Below are positions 8,654-17,740 of a stretch of 64,000 bases of DNA, one piece after another (within the stretch, counting starts at the first letter, position 1; each line of letters opens with the position of its first letter). The notes beneath the pieces were generated by a model. The model was given only the letters and a program-made list of their open reading frames with translations, did not search any database and was not told the origin of the DNA. Made by a program: the position numbers and the translations under genes. The stretch is from the NCBI RefSeq assembly GCF_009811315.1, contig NZ_BLID01000001.1:558001-622000 (forward strand). Direction: 5' to 3'. This DNA comes from Vibrio atypicus (GTDB lineage Bacteria; Pseudomonadota; Gammaproteobacteria; Enterobacterales; Vibrionaceae).

Positions 8654-9829
8654 CTATTGGGAAACTAAGTTTTGAGTATAACCAGAAACGAATTTTTCTA
8701 ATGTGTATTTGTCCAAAAATTGTTCATTTATATTTTTAGACAAATGGTTCAAATGCTCAAACTGAAAGATTTTCTCTATTTCTTTAGCACTTTCGTTTAG
8801 ATTATTTAGGTCTAAACGAATTGCATTTATTCCATACTGAATGATGCCTGATAGTTGTTCAAACTCAGGTATAGCAATAGGAAGTCCACATGAAAAAGCT
8901 TCTACTACTAAGTTCGGTGTTAAGCTGGTCCCTACACAAGTACGTAGCGGCAAGATCAACAAATCTGCTTGAGACATCTCGACTTCAATATCTATGCTTC
9001 CTTTAAAACTAATATGTGATTCAAGACCATAATCAGAAATTAGTTTATCAATTTCATTTTGACTTCCAAATCCACTCAAGCAGAGCGTAAGATGAAAATC
9101 CAGAATTCCACGTTTTTTCAGAGTCGCGACTATATGTATTAAAGCATCAACACCTTTCGAAGGCTTAGCGTGTCCTATATAAAGAAGAGAAGCCTGACTA
9201 CATAACGTTGAAGTCAAAGAAGGAAAAGTTTTTTTTTCAGAAAAAACACCATTTTGCACAAAATGAATAGGTATATTTGTTAATAAAGACAGTTGCTCCT
9301 TTTGAAACTGGCTGTGTACTATAACCTGCTTAAAGTAGCGAAGGAAAATACGATATAAAGGAGAAGATAAAAACGAATTAAAAAGTAGTAAATGTAAGTA
9401 TTGTGGAAGGCGACGAGCAAAAAATGATTTATTACTTACTACTTCTTGAGCGGTAAGAAATGATTGCCAAATTGAGAGTGTCGTGTTTTTACGATAATTA
9501 GAATTTAGAAAGACAAACACTATCAGCAGCTCAATTGGCGTTGCAATATGAATATTAATTTTTGACTCAGGGTGTAATTTTAGAAGTTTATTAATTTCGT
9601 CACACATCCGGATAATATTAACTACCCCTTCACGCAACGACTCATACGTACTTTTTTCACGAAAAGTACATTGTTCAAACATATTGTTAGATTCGAAACT
9701 GGTTGGTGACACTGTGATAATAGGGTGACCATTCAAACTTAAGTTGTGAGCTAAATTAACAAAATTTTTACTCATAGCCTCTTTTTTATCATTTCTAAAT
9801 CTAGCTATAGCTAAGATCAAAAACTCCAT
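8654..9829 (-). CDS. Glycosyltransferase family 4 (GT-B fold), first gene of glycan operon
   Basis: 391 residues, no signal peptide. The C-terminal domain has the GT4 pattern: LLYIGHAKPSKGVDALI (start of the second Rossmann domain, near residue 220), ISFKGSIDIEVEMSQADLLILP, and the EX7E-like donor site at NLVVEAFSCGLPIAIPE. It should be cytosolic or membrane-associated and use a nucleotide sugar. The ATG is preceded by TAGGAAAATAA. It opens a five-gene minus-strand operon with 8 bp to the next gene. Base composition is markedly AT-rich, which suggests acquisition from elsewhere. Confidence 0.85.
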   Translation of the reverse strand: MEFLILAIARFRNDKKEAMSKNFVNLAHNLSLNGHPIITVSPTSFESNNMFEQCTFREKSTYESLREGVVNIIRMCDEINKLLKLHPESKINIHIATPIELLIVFVFLNSNYRKNTTLSIWQSFLTAQEVVSNKSFFARRLPQYLHLLLFNSFLSSPLYRIFLRYFKQVIVHSQFQKEQLSLLTNIPIHFVQNGVFSEKKTFPSLTSTLCSQASLLYIGHAKPSKGVDALIHIVATLKKRGILDFHLTLCLSGFGSQNEIDKLISDYGLESHISFKGSIDIEVEMSQADLLILPLRTCVGTSLTPNLVVEAFSCGLPIAIPEFEQLSGIIQYGINAIRLDLNNLNESAKEIEKIFQFEHLNHLSKNINEQFLDKYTLEKFVSGYTQNLVSQ

Positions 9830-9911
9830 TTATTTTCCTAACACTGGCCTGAAAGACTGTAAATATGATTTAAAAATGGTAGCAGAACCCTTTGAGACAA
9901 AGCAAACAAAA

Positions 9912-9941
9912 ATCCACTACTAAAAACCGTTAGTAATGGAT
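9912..9941 (-). terminator. Terminator of the aldo/keto reductase remnant
   Basis: On the minus strand, ATCCATTACTAA and TTAGTAGTGGAT form a stem followed by TTTTTGTTT. It sits between the reductase pseudogene and the glycan operon and would insulate the operon from upstream transcription. Confidence 0.7.
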
Positions 9942-10032
9942 GAATTAAAAGACAAATTTGCTTCAATTAAGCCAAGGTCGCGCCTTTAAACGCACCGATG
10001 TGTGTAACTTCATTTAGGTTAGCCAATGTTTC

Positions 10033-10480
10033 TTAACTCAAAGTGACTTTCAACGCGGCTAGATTCTCATCGATACGCGACATTTTGCGACTATCTGGAG
10101 GAGATAATATTGTCGCCTTGCACGACCAACCAAGCGCGAGCCAACTACGCAGGGGGAATATCGTACTCTGTAGAGACCTTCTTACTCGCTTCTCTTTACC
10201 TGCTTTTACCAACTCAGCCATCGCTTACACTGCCTCTTCAAGCGCTATATTTGGATCCAATTAGTGTACGTAATAACAGATTGATTTACCCAACACCTAA
10301 GTGCACCAAATGATTGTCAATCGCTCGAACCGCATACGCATTATTTCCATTGATGGTCCGCAAAAAATACCTTCACAGTATCAAGTTACTGCCCGTACGC
10401 GTCCACGATATCATCACTTTCACCGTAGTAACCTTCAAGACTCATTGTGCCATAGCCAATTTATTTGATTGTTGTAAAGT
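10033..10480 (-). pseudogene. Aldo/keto reductase remnant with frameshifts and stops
   Basis: Minus-strand translation in shifting frames gives GYGTMSLEGYYGESDD (the N-terminal barrel motif of AKR13-like reductases), AIDNHLVHLGV, LDPNIALEEAV-stop-AMAELVKAGK and finally KMSRIDENLAALKVTLS-stop. The order matches an intact aldo/keto reductase, but roughly half the expected ~990 bp is missing and several stops and frameshifts interrupt it. The 5' limit is approximate. No function is expected. Confidence 0.75.
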
Positions 10481-10672
10481 TACTCTTTGAGATCGCTCTT
10501 CCCGAATAATTTGCACCGCAGACTTCAGTAGCAAATCCTACTTTAAACGTTCCGAGGAATCTCGGACGGCTTGCAAACAAGAATAGCAATGACTAACAAA
10601 ACCGCATTGAATATTGTTGCCTAAATATTGGTACTTTCTTGCAAGTTGTCCTACCTAATCGTCCAACATACC
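10481..10672. other. Non-coding stretch before DUF3297 copy 2
   Basis: I see no gene in this stretch. It may hold further unrecognisable debris of the reductase region. Confidence 0.4.
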
Positions 10673-10701
10673 TTGAACCCAGATTTGCCACTGACTACAA
10701 T
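10673..10701 (+). promoter_or_regulatory. Sigma-70 promoter of DUF3297 copy 2
   Basis: TTGAAC (10673-10678) and TACAAT (10696-10701) are 17 bp apart. The -10 box belongs to the repeat; the spacer upstream of 10692 is unrelated to copy 1, yet the -35 hexamer is identical and in the same place. Confidence 0.7.
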
Positions 10702-11022
10702 GGCGCACTTTTTTTACGGACTTCAAGGTCACACAAAATGACAGATACAGCAAAACCAGCTCTACCAGACCGCCTTGCGGGTAACCCTCGTAGCCCATTC
10801 TTTGTAAAAGAGTGCTTCGACCACCAGATCGGTATTCGTTTCAAAGGTAAAGAGCGTACTGACGTTGAAGAGTACTGCATTAGCGAAGGTTGGGTAAAAA
10901 TTGCTTCTCCAAAAGCAAAAGACCGTTTCGGCAACCCAATGCTTATCCAACTGAAAGGTGAAGTTGAAGCGTACTACGTTTAAGTCTTCAGCGAACAACA
11001 TCGAAAAGCCACTTTTGAAAGT
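10692..11022 (+). repeat. 331-bp direct repeat, right copy
   Basis: Identical to 4191-4521. Here the sequence after the repeat completes the terminator hairpin, so the right flank looks like the original downstream sequence of the DUF3297 gene. Confidence 0.95.
10738..10983 (+). CDS. DUF3297 family protein, copy 2
   Basis: Same 81-residue protein and identical DNA as the gene at 4237-4482. This copy keeps its own terminator directly downstream. A frame extending upstream of ATG 10738 exists here but not at copy 1, and it crosses the promoter, so the conserved ATG is the start. Two identical copies 6.5 kb apart provide homology for excision or amplification of the segment between them. Confidence 0.85.
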   Translation: MTDTAKPALPDRLAGNPRSPFFVKECFDHQIGIRFKGKERTDVEEYCISEGWVKIASPKAKDRFGNPMLIQLKGEVEAYYV

Positions 11023-11031
11023 GGCTTTTTT
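11004..11031 (+). terminator. Intact terminator of DUF3297 copy 2
   Basis: AAAAGCCAC, a short loop region TTTTGAAA, then GTGGCTTTTTT. Copy 1 retains only the left arm and loop. Confidence 0.85.
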
Positions 11032-11148
11032 GTATGTGTGCTCACGCGGCATCGACAAATCTCATTGTTTGTGATGATAAAAACAATTGATAAATACAAG
11101 AAAAATAACCACTTAGAATACAGGTTCATTTTATGAAGTCAGAAAATT

Positions 11149-14100
11149 ATGAAAAGAACCTTGCTCGCATTGTCGATAGCCGCAATAACAATGACAGGCT
11201 GTCACGATAAAATCACAGAAGATGATCTGAATATATCAACTGATACAAAGCCACCCACAGAAACGATTCCTCCGACGGATATCATTCCTCCTCCTGAGGT
11301 AATTCCACCAACTGTAGTTAATCCTCCAGCGACTTACATCGGCTCTTTGCTCACCTCTGGCCAAAAGATTACTGGCGAGGTTGAGTGTAATGGCACCCTA
11401 CTCACCAATGGAATGTTTGAAGTTAAACAAGGCACCCCGTTTAACTGTTCATTAGGTCACGTTGTGCTTGGTGAATTTACCGCACCATTTCCTCCAGTAC
11501 CGCGAAACGCCATTGCCAACGACACTATCAGCACCTCGTTTGATTTGAACAAACAACACGGTGATAACGCCGCGAAAGTGCTCCAGTCGATTGACCATTG
11601 TGAGAATGAAAAAGAGCTGTGTTTACAATCACTCGATGCCTTTGACATCGAAGACATCTATCAACAACTCGGCAGCAATGAAGCTGTTGAGGCTTTCCTG
11701 AACGTCAAAGAACAAGAATCGACTGACGAAGTGGATAAAGCACCAAGCTCCCACGTTGATAAAGAAGTCGTGCCAGCGGTAGACCCTGATGCCAACGACA
11801 ATTTGAACTCCAGCTTTGTCTCCGCAGCGGCAGAAAAGAGCTATACCTATAAGCCAAGCTCTGAAGGAAAAGTATTAACACGCAGTGTACTGACAGATAG
11901 TCACGGTACACCAATAACAGGTGTGAGCTACTTTTCTGCAAACTCCGTTGGCCTTACCAACCAAGATGGTGAATTTGAATATCTGTGGGGAGATACCATT
12001 ACCTTTGGCATCGACACCTTTGAATTTGGTAAAGTAACCGGCAATCAGGTTAGCTACAAACTGACAGATGTGACTGAGAATGACGTTGTCAAAGCGAACA
12101 TTCAGTCACTACTTGAACGTTACGCAACATCGAGTGATACCAATCTAGAGATCAGTGAAAAAGTACAGCAAACCTTTGCTCGCTACCCTAACGTGATTAA
12201 TGAACTGATCAACTTGAACCTACCAAATGGCGGCATTCTTGAAGGATCTGACTTCAAACTGCCAAACGAGTTTGTTGCTCAGTTTGACCAAGGTTTAACC
12301 GCGGACATTGATAGTGAACTGAATCAAACAACCCCATTTAGCAGGGCTTTCCACCAGCCTGTCGTGCTTTCCATGGACAGTGGCAAATACGTTACTGAAT
12401 CCTTGAACGCGATTTTCCGCAACGTGAATACCTTCCATGTTTTTAATGACAATGGCAGTTTTTATGGAGCGACAGGCTACACCCGAGGCATGCGCGCGCT
12501 CAATCTGTCTAACCGCGCTTTCCCAATCATGATGCCTCGCGCAGACAAAAACCGAGAGCTCAACTTTGGCGAACCACAAGCTTGGACACGTGAGGGTAGA
12601 CCCTATATTGCCCAGCACCCAACCATTGATATGCCAGCGATCCCAACCGTATCTGAAGACAACGCGACCTACGGATTCCCATTCGTGACAGCGGGTGAAA
12701 TTGGCAAAGGTAAAGTCGTCTTCATGGGTAATGGCTTGTACCCGAGTATATTGTCATGTCCAGAGAATTATTGGGCAGATCGCGCCCTGAAAATCGATGG
12801 CAAAGAAAAAGCGTGTTTAGTCAACGGAGCTGTGAACACGTTGCATGACGACAACGGTGCAATGAAGCTATTCTTTTCCAACCTGTTTCAATGGTTTAAC
12901 AAGGGCGAATCGACAGCGGGTTTGAGCATTGCAACCAACATTACCAAGGCTCACGCTGCACATCACAACTCACAGTCGGGTTTAGAGTACGACTTCTTTG
13001 TTAACCCAGAGTTTGGCTTTGGTGAAGTCATCACTTTGTCTAAAGATGGATTCAGCGGCCTTGATGCTAAACAAACTCCAATCCTGTTATTGCAGGCATA
13101 TCCGAAGCGCATTATCAGCGACGGTATGACACATCAGTTTGTTGCAGATTTAGACAATCCAAATCTAAGCCAAGAAGACATCACGGCGTTGATTAACTAC
13201 ATCAACGATGGTGGTAACGTGCTGTTTATGGAAGCACTACAAACCGCAAACCCAGAGCCGATTGGCCGCTTAGCCGATGCCGCAGGGATCTCTGTGGGGG
13301 GCGAAAATGTCACGCCAACCAATCAAGCATTCTGTGGCTCTTCATACTACTGCCAGACGATGTACCCAAACCTGCATGTGAAAAGCCAGCAGGACATGGT
13401 GGTACTTGAGCGGTTCGAAGATGTAGACGGTAAGCCACCGTTTTCTGTCAACCAAGATGGCAGTGTCGAGTGGATCAAAGACGAAACCAAGATCAAGTTT
13501 GGAATCCCAACCTACGAGGTTTTCGAACTTAATGACAAAGGCCAACAAGTTAAAGTCACTAAATATGCTCGTATTTTCGTTAATAACGAACAGGAACGCT
13601 TAGCGGCCATTGAAAAGCTACAAACCATTTTTGAGGGAACGCCCGTTTGTAGCAACGACTATCAGTACGAGTTTAACTGTATAGAAACACGCCAAGGTGA
13701 TGGCATTACCGTTCGGGGCAACTACTATCGCGCCGACTTCGATCGCTATGAAGTAAGCCAATCTGTCATCGATAGTATGGTAAAAGCTGCCAATTTAGGC
13801 GCAAACTTTACCGCTCTGTACAATCACGAGATCTATTACCGAACGAAAGGGAAACAAGGTCAACGTCTATCAAGCACTGAACTAAACCAAACCTACGATA
13901 ACCTCTCTATTTGGATGTGGAACGACAACCCATACCGCTTTGAGAGTCACATTCAAGACGAACTTGGCTTTAAGCAAGCGGTACAATTCCTTAACTGTTA
14001 CACAGACGGCAAGCATCAACCAGATACGCAAGAAGCAGCCTGCCCTGTTGACCTTAAAGCGTCACTGGTTGCTAACAATATGCTCCACGGTGACGGTGAA

Positions 14101-15594
14101 CTTGTTGGCCAAATGAACCCGAGCTACCCGCTTAACTACATGGAAAAACCGCTAACCCGTATCATGTTAGGGCGCTCATTCTGGGATCATGACATCACGG
14201 TAGATACCACTCACTACCCAGGTAAAACATCGGGTTTTGGTGGCAGTGAATCAGTCAACATTCAAACCGATGGGCACGCTGTCTCTTACTCGGCAGGAAA
14301 CCGACAATCGACAGGTCTATGGGCTCCTCAACTGCAAGACGTATCCGTAAGTGGCGGCGTAGAAGCGACCATTACCGTCATGATGGCCGACGACTTAACC
14401 GGTAAACCACTGCATGAAGTCAGCTTAAAGCGCCCACCGAGAATGCAAACCAGTTATCAATACGATGGCTCCAGTTTGACCTTCAAGGTGCCTTACGGTG
14501 GCTTAATCTATGTACAACCAAAAGGTCCTGAACTTGGCGAAGTGACTTTTAACTTCACCGGTGTAGAAAAGGCGGCGTGGTGGAAAGAAGGCATGTGGAT
14601 GAATACTCCAGAATCCGCAGCAGCACCAATTGCCGAAGTGGATACTGGCTCGTTCATCTACACCACTCCGATTAAAAACGTGGAAAATATCGATCTGGTT
14701 AAGTTTGCGAAAGACATGAACCGCTTCGCCGATGCGGCAAGCGATTTCTATGGCCGCGATGAGGCCACAGCAGACGGCTTACATCGCCGTTTCACCTATC
14801 CAGAGCTAAAAGAGTTTCGCCATCGATTCGTCAATGACGTTCAAATCTCTGTGGGTGCCGCTCACTCTGGTTATCCGGTAATGAACTCCAGCTTCAATGC
14901 CAACAGCAATAACGTCCCAACCAACGCAATTGACGATTGGCTATTGTGGCATGAAGTTGGACACAATCTAGCAGCAGCACCTTTTACTGCACCAGGCAGC
15001 ACAGAGGTAACAAACAATGTGCTAGCCCTTTACATGCAGGAGCTTGAAGGTCGCAACGACAATCCAGAGATGGATCGAATTCGCACAGACATCAAAAAAG
15101 CACCTATTTGGCTAAGTTCAAATGACGGACACGCTTGGTCTCATGGTGATGCGGGTATGCGACTCGTGATGTTTGGTCAGCTAAAGATCTGGGCGAAGTC
15201 TCACTTTAAAATTGACGACTGGTACTCAGGTTCAGCGAAACCTGATATCTACGGTGAAGATGAAGGCTGGAACATGTTTAAACTAATGCACCGCAAAGCT
15301 CGCGGTGACACACAGGGCGATGAAAGCCATAACTACTGTAGCGCCGCTGAAACAGGGCTTTCCGGTGGCGACTTGATGATGGTGTGTAGCTCATATGTGT
15401 CTGACTTTGATTTGAGTGACTTCTTTAATGCGTGGAACGTCGGCGAGACCTCAATGACCAACCCAGACGGCAGCAAAGTCTATCAAGGCGGTATTAGTGA
15501 AGCAGGGCTAAGCAAGCTAGCAGAACTGAACTTACCGAAACCAGCACAAAGCCCATTGGTGGTTGACCATTTAGGTTTCGGCAAGCAGCCATAA
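11149..15594 (+). CDS. acfD: AcfD/SslE-like lipoprotein with M60-type metalloprotease domain
   Basis: 1481 residues, close to the ~1500 of SslE/AcfD. The start MKRTLLALSIAAITMTGC is a lipoprotein signal with Cys18. A Pro-rich linker follows (PPTETIPPTDIIPPPEV). The C-terminal third has the gluzincin motif HEVGH near residue 1268 and a downstream NVLALYMQE segment that may supply the third ligand. SslE of E. coli is a surface or secreted mucin-degrading protease exported by the type II system; AcfD of V. cholerae is linked to colonisation. No acfABC or toxin-coregulated-pilus genes are nearby. A mucin or glycoprotein target is inferred from the family. Confidence 0.85.
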   Translation: MKRTLLALSIAAITMTGCHDKITEDDLNISTDTKPPTETIPPTDIIPPPEVIPPTVVNPPATYIGSLLTSGQKITGEVECNGTLLTNGMFEVKQGTPFNCSLGHVVLGEFTAPFPPVPRNAIANDTISTSFDLNKQHGDNAAKVLQSIDHCENEKELCLQSLDAFDIEDIYQQLGSNEAVEAFLNVKEQESTDEVDKAPSSHVDKEVVPAVDPDANDNLNSSFVSAAAEKSYTYKPSSEGKVLTRSVLTDSHGTPITGVSYFSANSVGLTNQDGEFEYLWGDTITFGIDTFEFGKVTGNQVSYKLTDVTENDVVKANIQSLLERYATSSDTNLEISEKVQQTFARYPNVINELINLNLPNGGILEGSDFKLPNEFVAQFDQGLTADIDSELNQTTPFSRAFHQPVVLSMDSGKYVTESLNAIFRNVNTFHVFNDNGSFYGATGYTRGMRALNLSNRAFPIMMPRADKNRELNFGEPQAWTREGRPYIAQHPTIDMPAIPTVSEDNATYGFPFVTAGEIGKGKVVFMGNGLYPSILSCPENYWADRALKIDGKEKACLVNGAVNTLHDDNGAMKLFFSNLFQWFNKGESTAGLSIATNITKAHAAHHNSQSGLEYDFFVNPEFGFGEVITLSKDGFSGLDAKQTPILLLQAYPKRIISDGMTHQFVADLDNPNLSQEDITALINYINDGGNVLFMEALQTANPEPIGRLADAAGISVGGENVTPTNQAFCGSSYYCQTMYPNLHVKSQQDMVVLERFEDVDGKPPFSVNQDGSVEWIKDETKIKFGIPTYEVFELNDKGQQVKVTKYARIFVNNEQERLAAIEKLQTIFEGTPVCSNDYQYEFNCIETRQGDGITVRGNYYRADFDRYEVSQSVIDSMVKAANLGANFTALYNHEIYYRTKGKQGQRLSSTELNQTYDNLSIWMWNDNPYRFESHIQDELGFKQAVQFLNCYTDGKHQPDTQEAACPVDLKASLVANNMLHGDGELVGQMNPSYPLNYMEKPLTRIMLGRSFWDHDITVDTTHYPGKTSGFGGSESVNIQTDGHAVSYSAGNRQSTGLWAPQLQDVSVSGGVEATITVMMADDLTGKPLHEVSLKRPPRMQTSYQYDGSSLTFKVPYGGLIYVQPKGPELGEVTFNFTGVEKAAWWKEGMWMNTPESAAAPIAEVDTGSFIYTTPIKNVENIDLVKFAKDMNRFADAASDFYGRDEATADGLHRRFTYPELKEFRHRFVNDVQISVGAAHSGYPVMNSSFNANSNNVPTNAIDDWLLWHEVGHNLAAAPFTAPGSTEVTNNVLALYMQELEGRNDNPEMDRIRTDIKKAPIWLSSNDGHAWSHGDAGMRLVMFGQLKIWAKSHFKIDDWYSGSAKPDIYGEDEGWNMFKLMHRKARGDTQGDESHNYCSAAETGLSGGDLMMVCSSYVSDFDLSDFFNAWNVGETSMTNPDGSKVYQGGISEAGLSKLAELNLPKPAQSPLVVDHLGFGKQP

Positions 15595-15616
15595 TATAAA
15601 CTATCAACTTAATTCT

Positions 15617-15652
15617 AAAGCGCGCTCAGGCCAATCTGTTCGCGCTTTTTTT
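15617..15652 (+). terminator. Terminator of the AcfD-like gene
   Basis: AAAGCGCG and CGCGCTTTTTTTA arms flank a loop of about 16 bases, 20 bp after the stop codon. Confidence 0.75.
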
Positions 15653-15710
15653 ATTCCACTACCTTCGCTTAAATTTGTCTCTCTTCTCCAATAATGGCAT
15701 GCTGATACTA

Positions 15711-15974
15711 GGGTCTGTTGATCTTTCGCGGTTAAATTTTGTTCGAGATAAAATCGTTTTAGGCGCGGCAAGGGATGTGTAGCCTAGTCATTCTAAGTCA
15801 ATATTCCTTAACAAAGCATAAAACGATTTTAGCCGAACCCTTCGGGCAGCGTTTGTGCTTCATTTCTACTGTGTTATCGGCTTCTCATGTAGGCTAGCTA
15901 CACATCAAAGCCTCTGCCTTGTAGAAATTTTCCACAAACCGCTGCAAAAATCAGCTCGAAAGGTCAACAGACCC
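15711..15974. mobile_element. MITE-like element, 264 bp, TA target duplication
   Basis: The ends GGGTCTGTTGATCTTTCG (15711-15728) and CGAAAGGTCAACAGACCC (15957-15974) are inverted repeats of 18 bp with one mismatch. TA flanks both sides (15709-15710, 15975-15976), as for IS630/Tc1-mariner-type insertion. The interior holds further complementary pieces (GATGTGTAGC near 15774 with GCTACACATC near 15896; an AAAATCGTTTTA/TAAAACGATTTT pair), so the whole can fold into a long hairpin. No transposase frame is present, so it would be non-autonomous. Confidence 0.8.
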
Positions 15975-16006
15975 TAAATAAATATGACCATTTCAAGGAA
16001 AAGAAA

Positions 16007-16444
16007 ATGAACATTGCTCTTAGGCAAGCTGTCGAGTCAGACATTGATTTTTTAGTCGAACTGCGCAACTCCACCATGCGCGATTATCTCGAAGAAATCG
16101 GAATGCCTATCTCGCTGGAAGACTATCTCGATCGCATTCAATACCGGTTTGACTGCGCACAAATCGTCACGCTTGATGATGTCCCAATTGGTTTATTCAA
16201 GGCTGAGTTTCAACCAGAGAATAACCTTTGGTATCTGATCCAAATTCAGATTCACCCGGGCTACCAAAATGCCAAAATTGGCACGCACTTAATTCACTCA
16301 TTGATTGAAAAAGCCAAACAATCAAGTGCAAGTGTCGGCCTCAGTGTCATTAAAACCAACCCCGCTTATAAGCTCTACCAAAGCCTTGGTTTTGAAAAAA
16401 TCGCTGAAAATCAGTATGAATATGAATTAGAGCTAAAGGCTTGA
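16007..16444 (+). CDS. GNAT-family N-acetyltransferase
   Basis: 145 residues. The N-terminal strand (NIALRQAVESDIDFLVELRN) and the acetyl-CoA motif IQIQIHPGYQNAKIGTHLIH near residues 82-101 are typical, ending with the NPAYKLYQSLGFEKI element. It probably acetylates a small molecule or protein amine in the cytosol. It is followed after 33 bp by a second acetyltransferase and then a HAD hydrolase in the same direction. The MITE lies just upstream and may have altered its promoter region. Substrate unknown. Confidence 0.85.
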   Translation: MNIALRQAVESDIDFLVELRNSTMRDYLEEIGMPISLEDYLDRIQYRFDCAQIVTLDDVPIGLFKAEFQPENNLWYLIQIQIHPGYQNAKIGTHLIHSLIEKAKQSSASVGLSVIKTNPAYKLYQSLGFEKIAENQYEYELELKA

Positions 16445-16477
16445 ACTCTATAACTTCATTCATCATAAGGGACTCGA

Positions 16478-16987
16478 ATGCTGACAACAGAAAATCTAAT
16501 ACTCAAGCCAACGACACCGCTCGACTTGGATATTTACCTGCAAATTTTAGGTTCAGATGAGCTGACTAAGTATCTACCCAAAGGTTCAGCATACTCAAAA
16601 GAAGAAATCGAGCAGTATGTCACCAATCGAGTCCTACATTGGGAACACGGCTTCGGCTCTTATGTTGTTTACCTAAAGCAACAACCACTGCAAAAAATAG
16701 GCTATGCCGGCGTAGAGTATTGCCAAGAATCTCAACTCAGCGATATCCGCTACGCAATATTGCCAGACTATCAGGGTAAGGGGTACGTGTTTGAAGCCGC
16801 ACAATCAGTACTCGCGCAAACCTTCAAAAGCCAGAATTTTAAGAAGATTTATGGCGTCGCTTTGAAGTCAAACTATGCCTCATTGGCGATCATAAGGAAG
16901 CTAGGGATGACTCCTGACCCAACCGATGAGCTTTACGGTGATGTCGAAGATTTAGAAACTTACTCTATCGAGAGCACCAATCCCTAA
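16478..16987 (+). CDS. GNAT-family acetyltransferase, RimJ/RimL-like
   Basis: 169 residues. It begins TENLILKPTTPLDLDIYLQI, as in the RimJ/RimL/anti-resistance acetyltransferase group, and has the CoA-binding stretch YAILPDYQGKGYVFEAAQSV near residue 90 and the final SLAIIRKLGM helix. The substrate is unknown. It stands between another GNAT gene and a HAD hydrolase with short gaps, so the three may share a transcript. Confidence 0.85.
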   Translation: MLTTENLILKPTTPLDLDIYLQILGSDELTKYLPKGSAYSKEEIEQYVTNRVLHWEHGFGSYVVYLKQQPLQKIGYAGVEYCQESQLSDIRYAILPDYQGKGYVFEAAQSVLAQTFKSQNFKKIYGVALKSNYASLAIIRKLGMTPDPTDELYGDVEDLETYSIESTNP

Positions 16988-17024
16988 CCCTGATTAATCA
17001 AACCACAACACGCAAGGAAAGCGA

Positions 17025-17657
17025 ATGAATCACGTGATGTTAGACATAGATGGAACACTGATTCAGTCTTACGAACTGGATGAGCAGTGCTTTGTTGCGG
17101 CTGTAGAGGAAGTAACAGGATTAACACTATCAAGTGATTGGGAAGCTTACCCCCACGCCACTGACAAAGGCATTCTTCAAACCTTTATTGAGCGCCAAGC
17201 TCCTCACTACTCGCTTGAAACCCTAGAACGATTAGTTAAGCCTGTTTTTATCCAAAATATCACCGACACCCTAAAAGACACGCCAGCTAAAGAGGTTCAA
17301 GGCGCTAAAGAGTTTGTCTCCTATCTCCTTAATAGCGAACACTACTTAGTCTCCGTTGCGACCGGTGGTTGGGGAGAAACAGCCAAACTCAAACTCGAGT
17401 CTGCCGGCTTTAATCCTGATGAACTCGCCATCGCCTCTTCCAATGACCATTATTCCCGGACTCAAATAATGCGCTTGGCACAAGCCAAAGTCGATCAAAC
17501 AGCACAACTGCCCGTCACCTATTTTGGCGATGCCATTTGGGACGTAAAAGCGTGCCAAGACTTGGGCGTCAACCTCGTCATTGTTGGCAATCGTGCCAAG
17601 CACCACCAACAAGTGGATGATTTCTCTTGCCTAGAAACCATTCTACGCTATCTATAA
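17025..17657 (+). CDS. HAD-superfamily hydrolase
   Basis: 210 residues. Motif I is MLDIDGTLIQS (nucleophile Asp and DGT), motif II is the SVATGG stretch near residue 108, and motif IV is TYFGDAIWDVKAC near residue 165. These are the residues of a phosphatase or phosphonatase-like enzyme with an alpha-helical cap (CAP I). It follows two acetyltransferases, 37 bp after the second. Substrate not deducible. Confidence 0.87.
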   Translation: MNHVMLDIDGTLIQSYELDEQCFVAAVEEVTGLTLSSDWEAYPHATDKGILQTFIERQAPHYSLETLERLVKPVFIQNITDTLKDTPAKEVQGAKEFVSYLLNSEHYLVSVATGGWGETAKLKLESAGFNPDELAIASSNDHYSRTQIMRLAQAKVDQTAQLPVTYFGDAIWDVKACQDLGVNLVIVGNRAKHHQQVDDFSCLETILRYL

Positions 17658-17740
17658 CTAACCGATTAAAGGTGATTCAAACCTTCGTTAAACCAGTATA
17701 AGAGCATGTAAAAACGAGATTAATTCGCCAAGGAGAAGAG

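Noticed and set aside
10043..10313. Short plus-strand frames in the 10.0-10.3 kb region as genes
   Set aside because: They are antisense to the aldo/keto reductase remnant and have no ribosome sites or family features.
4522..10691. Superintegron cassette or prophage as explanation for the glycan segment
   Set aside because: No attC/VCR-like repeats, integrase, phage or transposase genes are present between or near the repeats.
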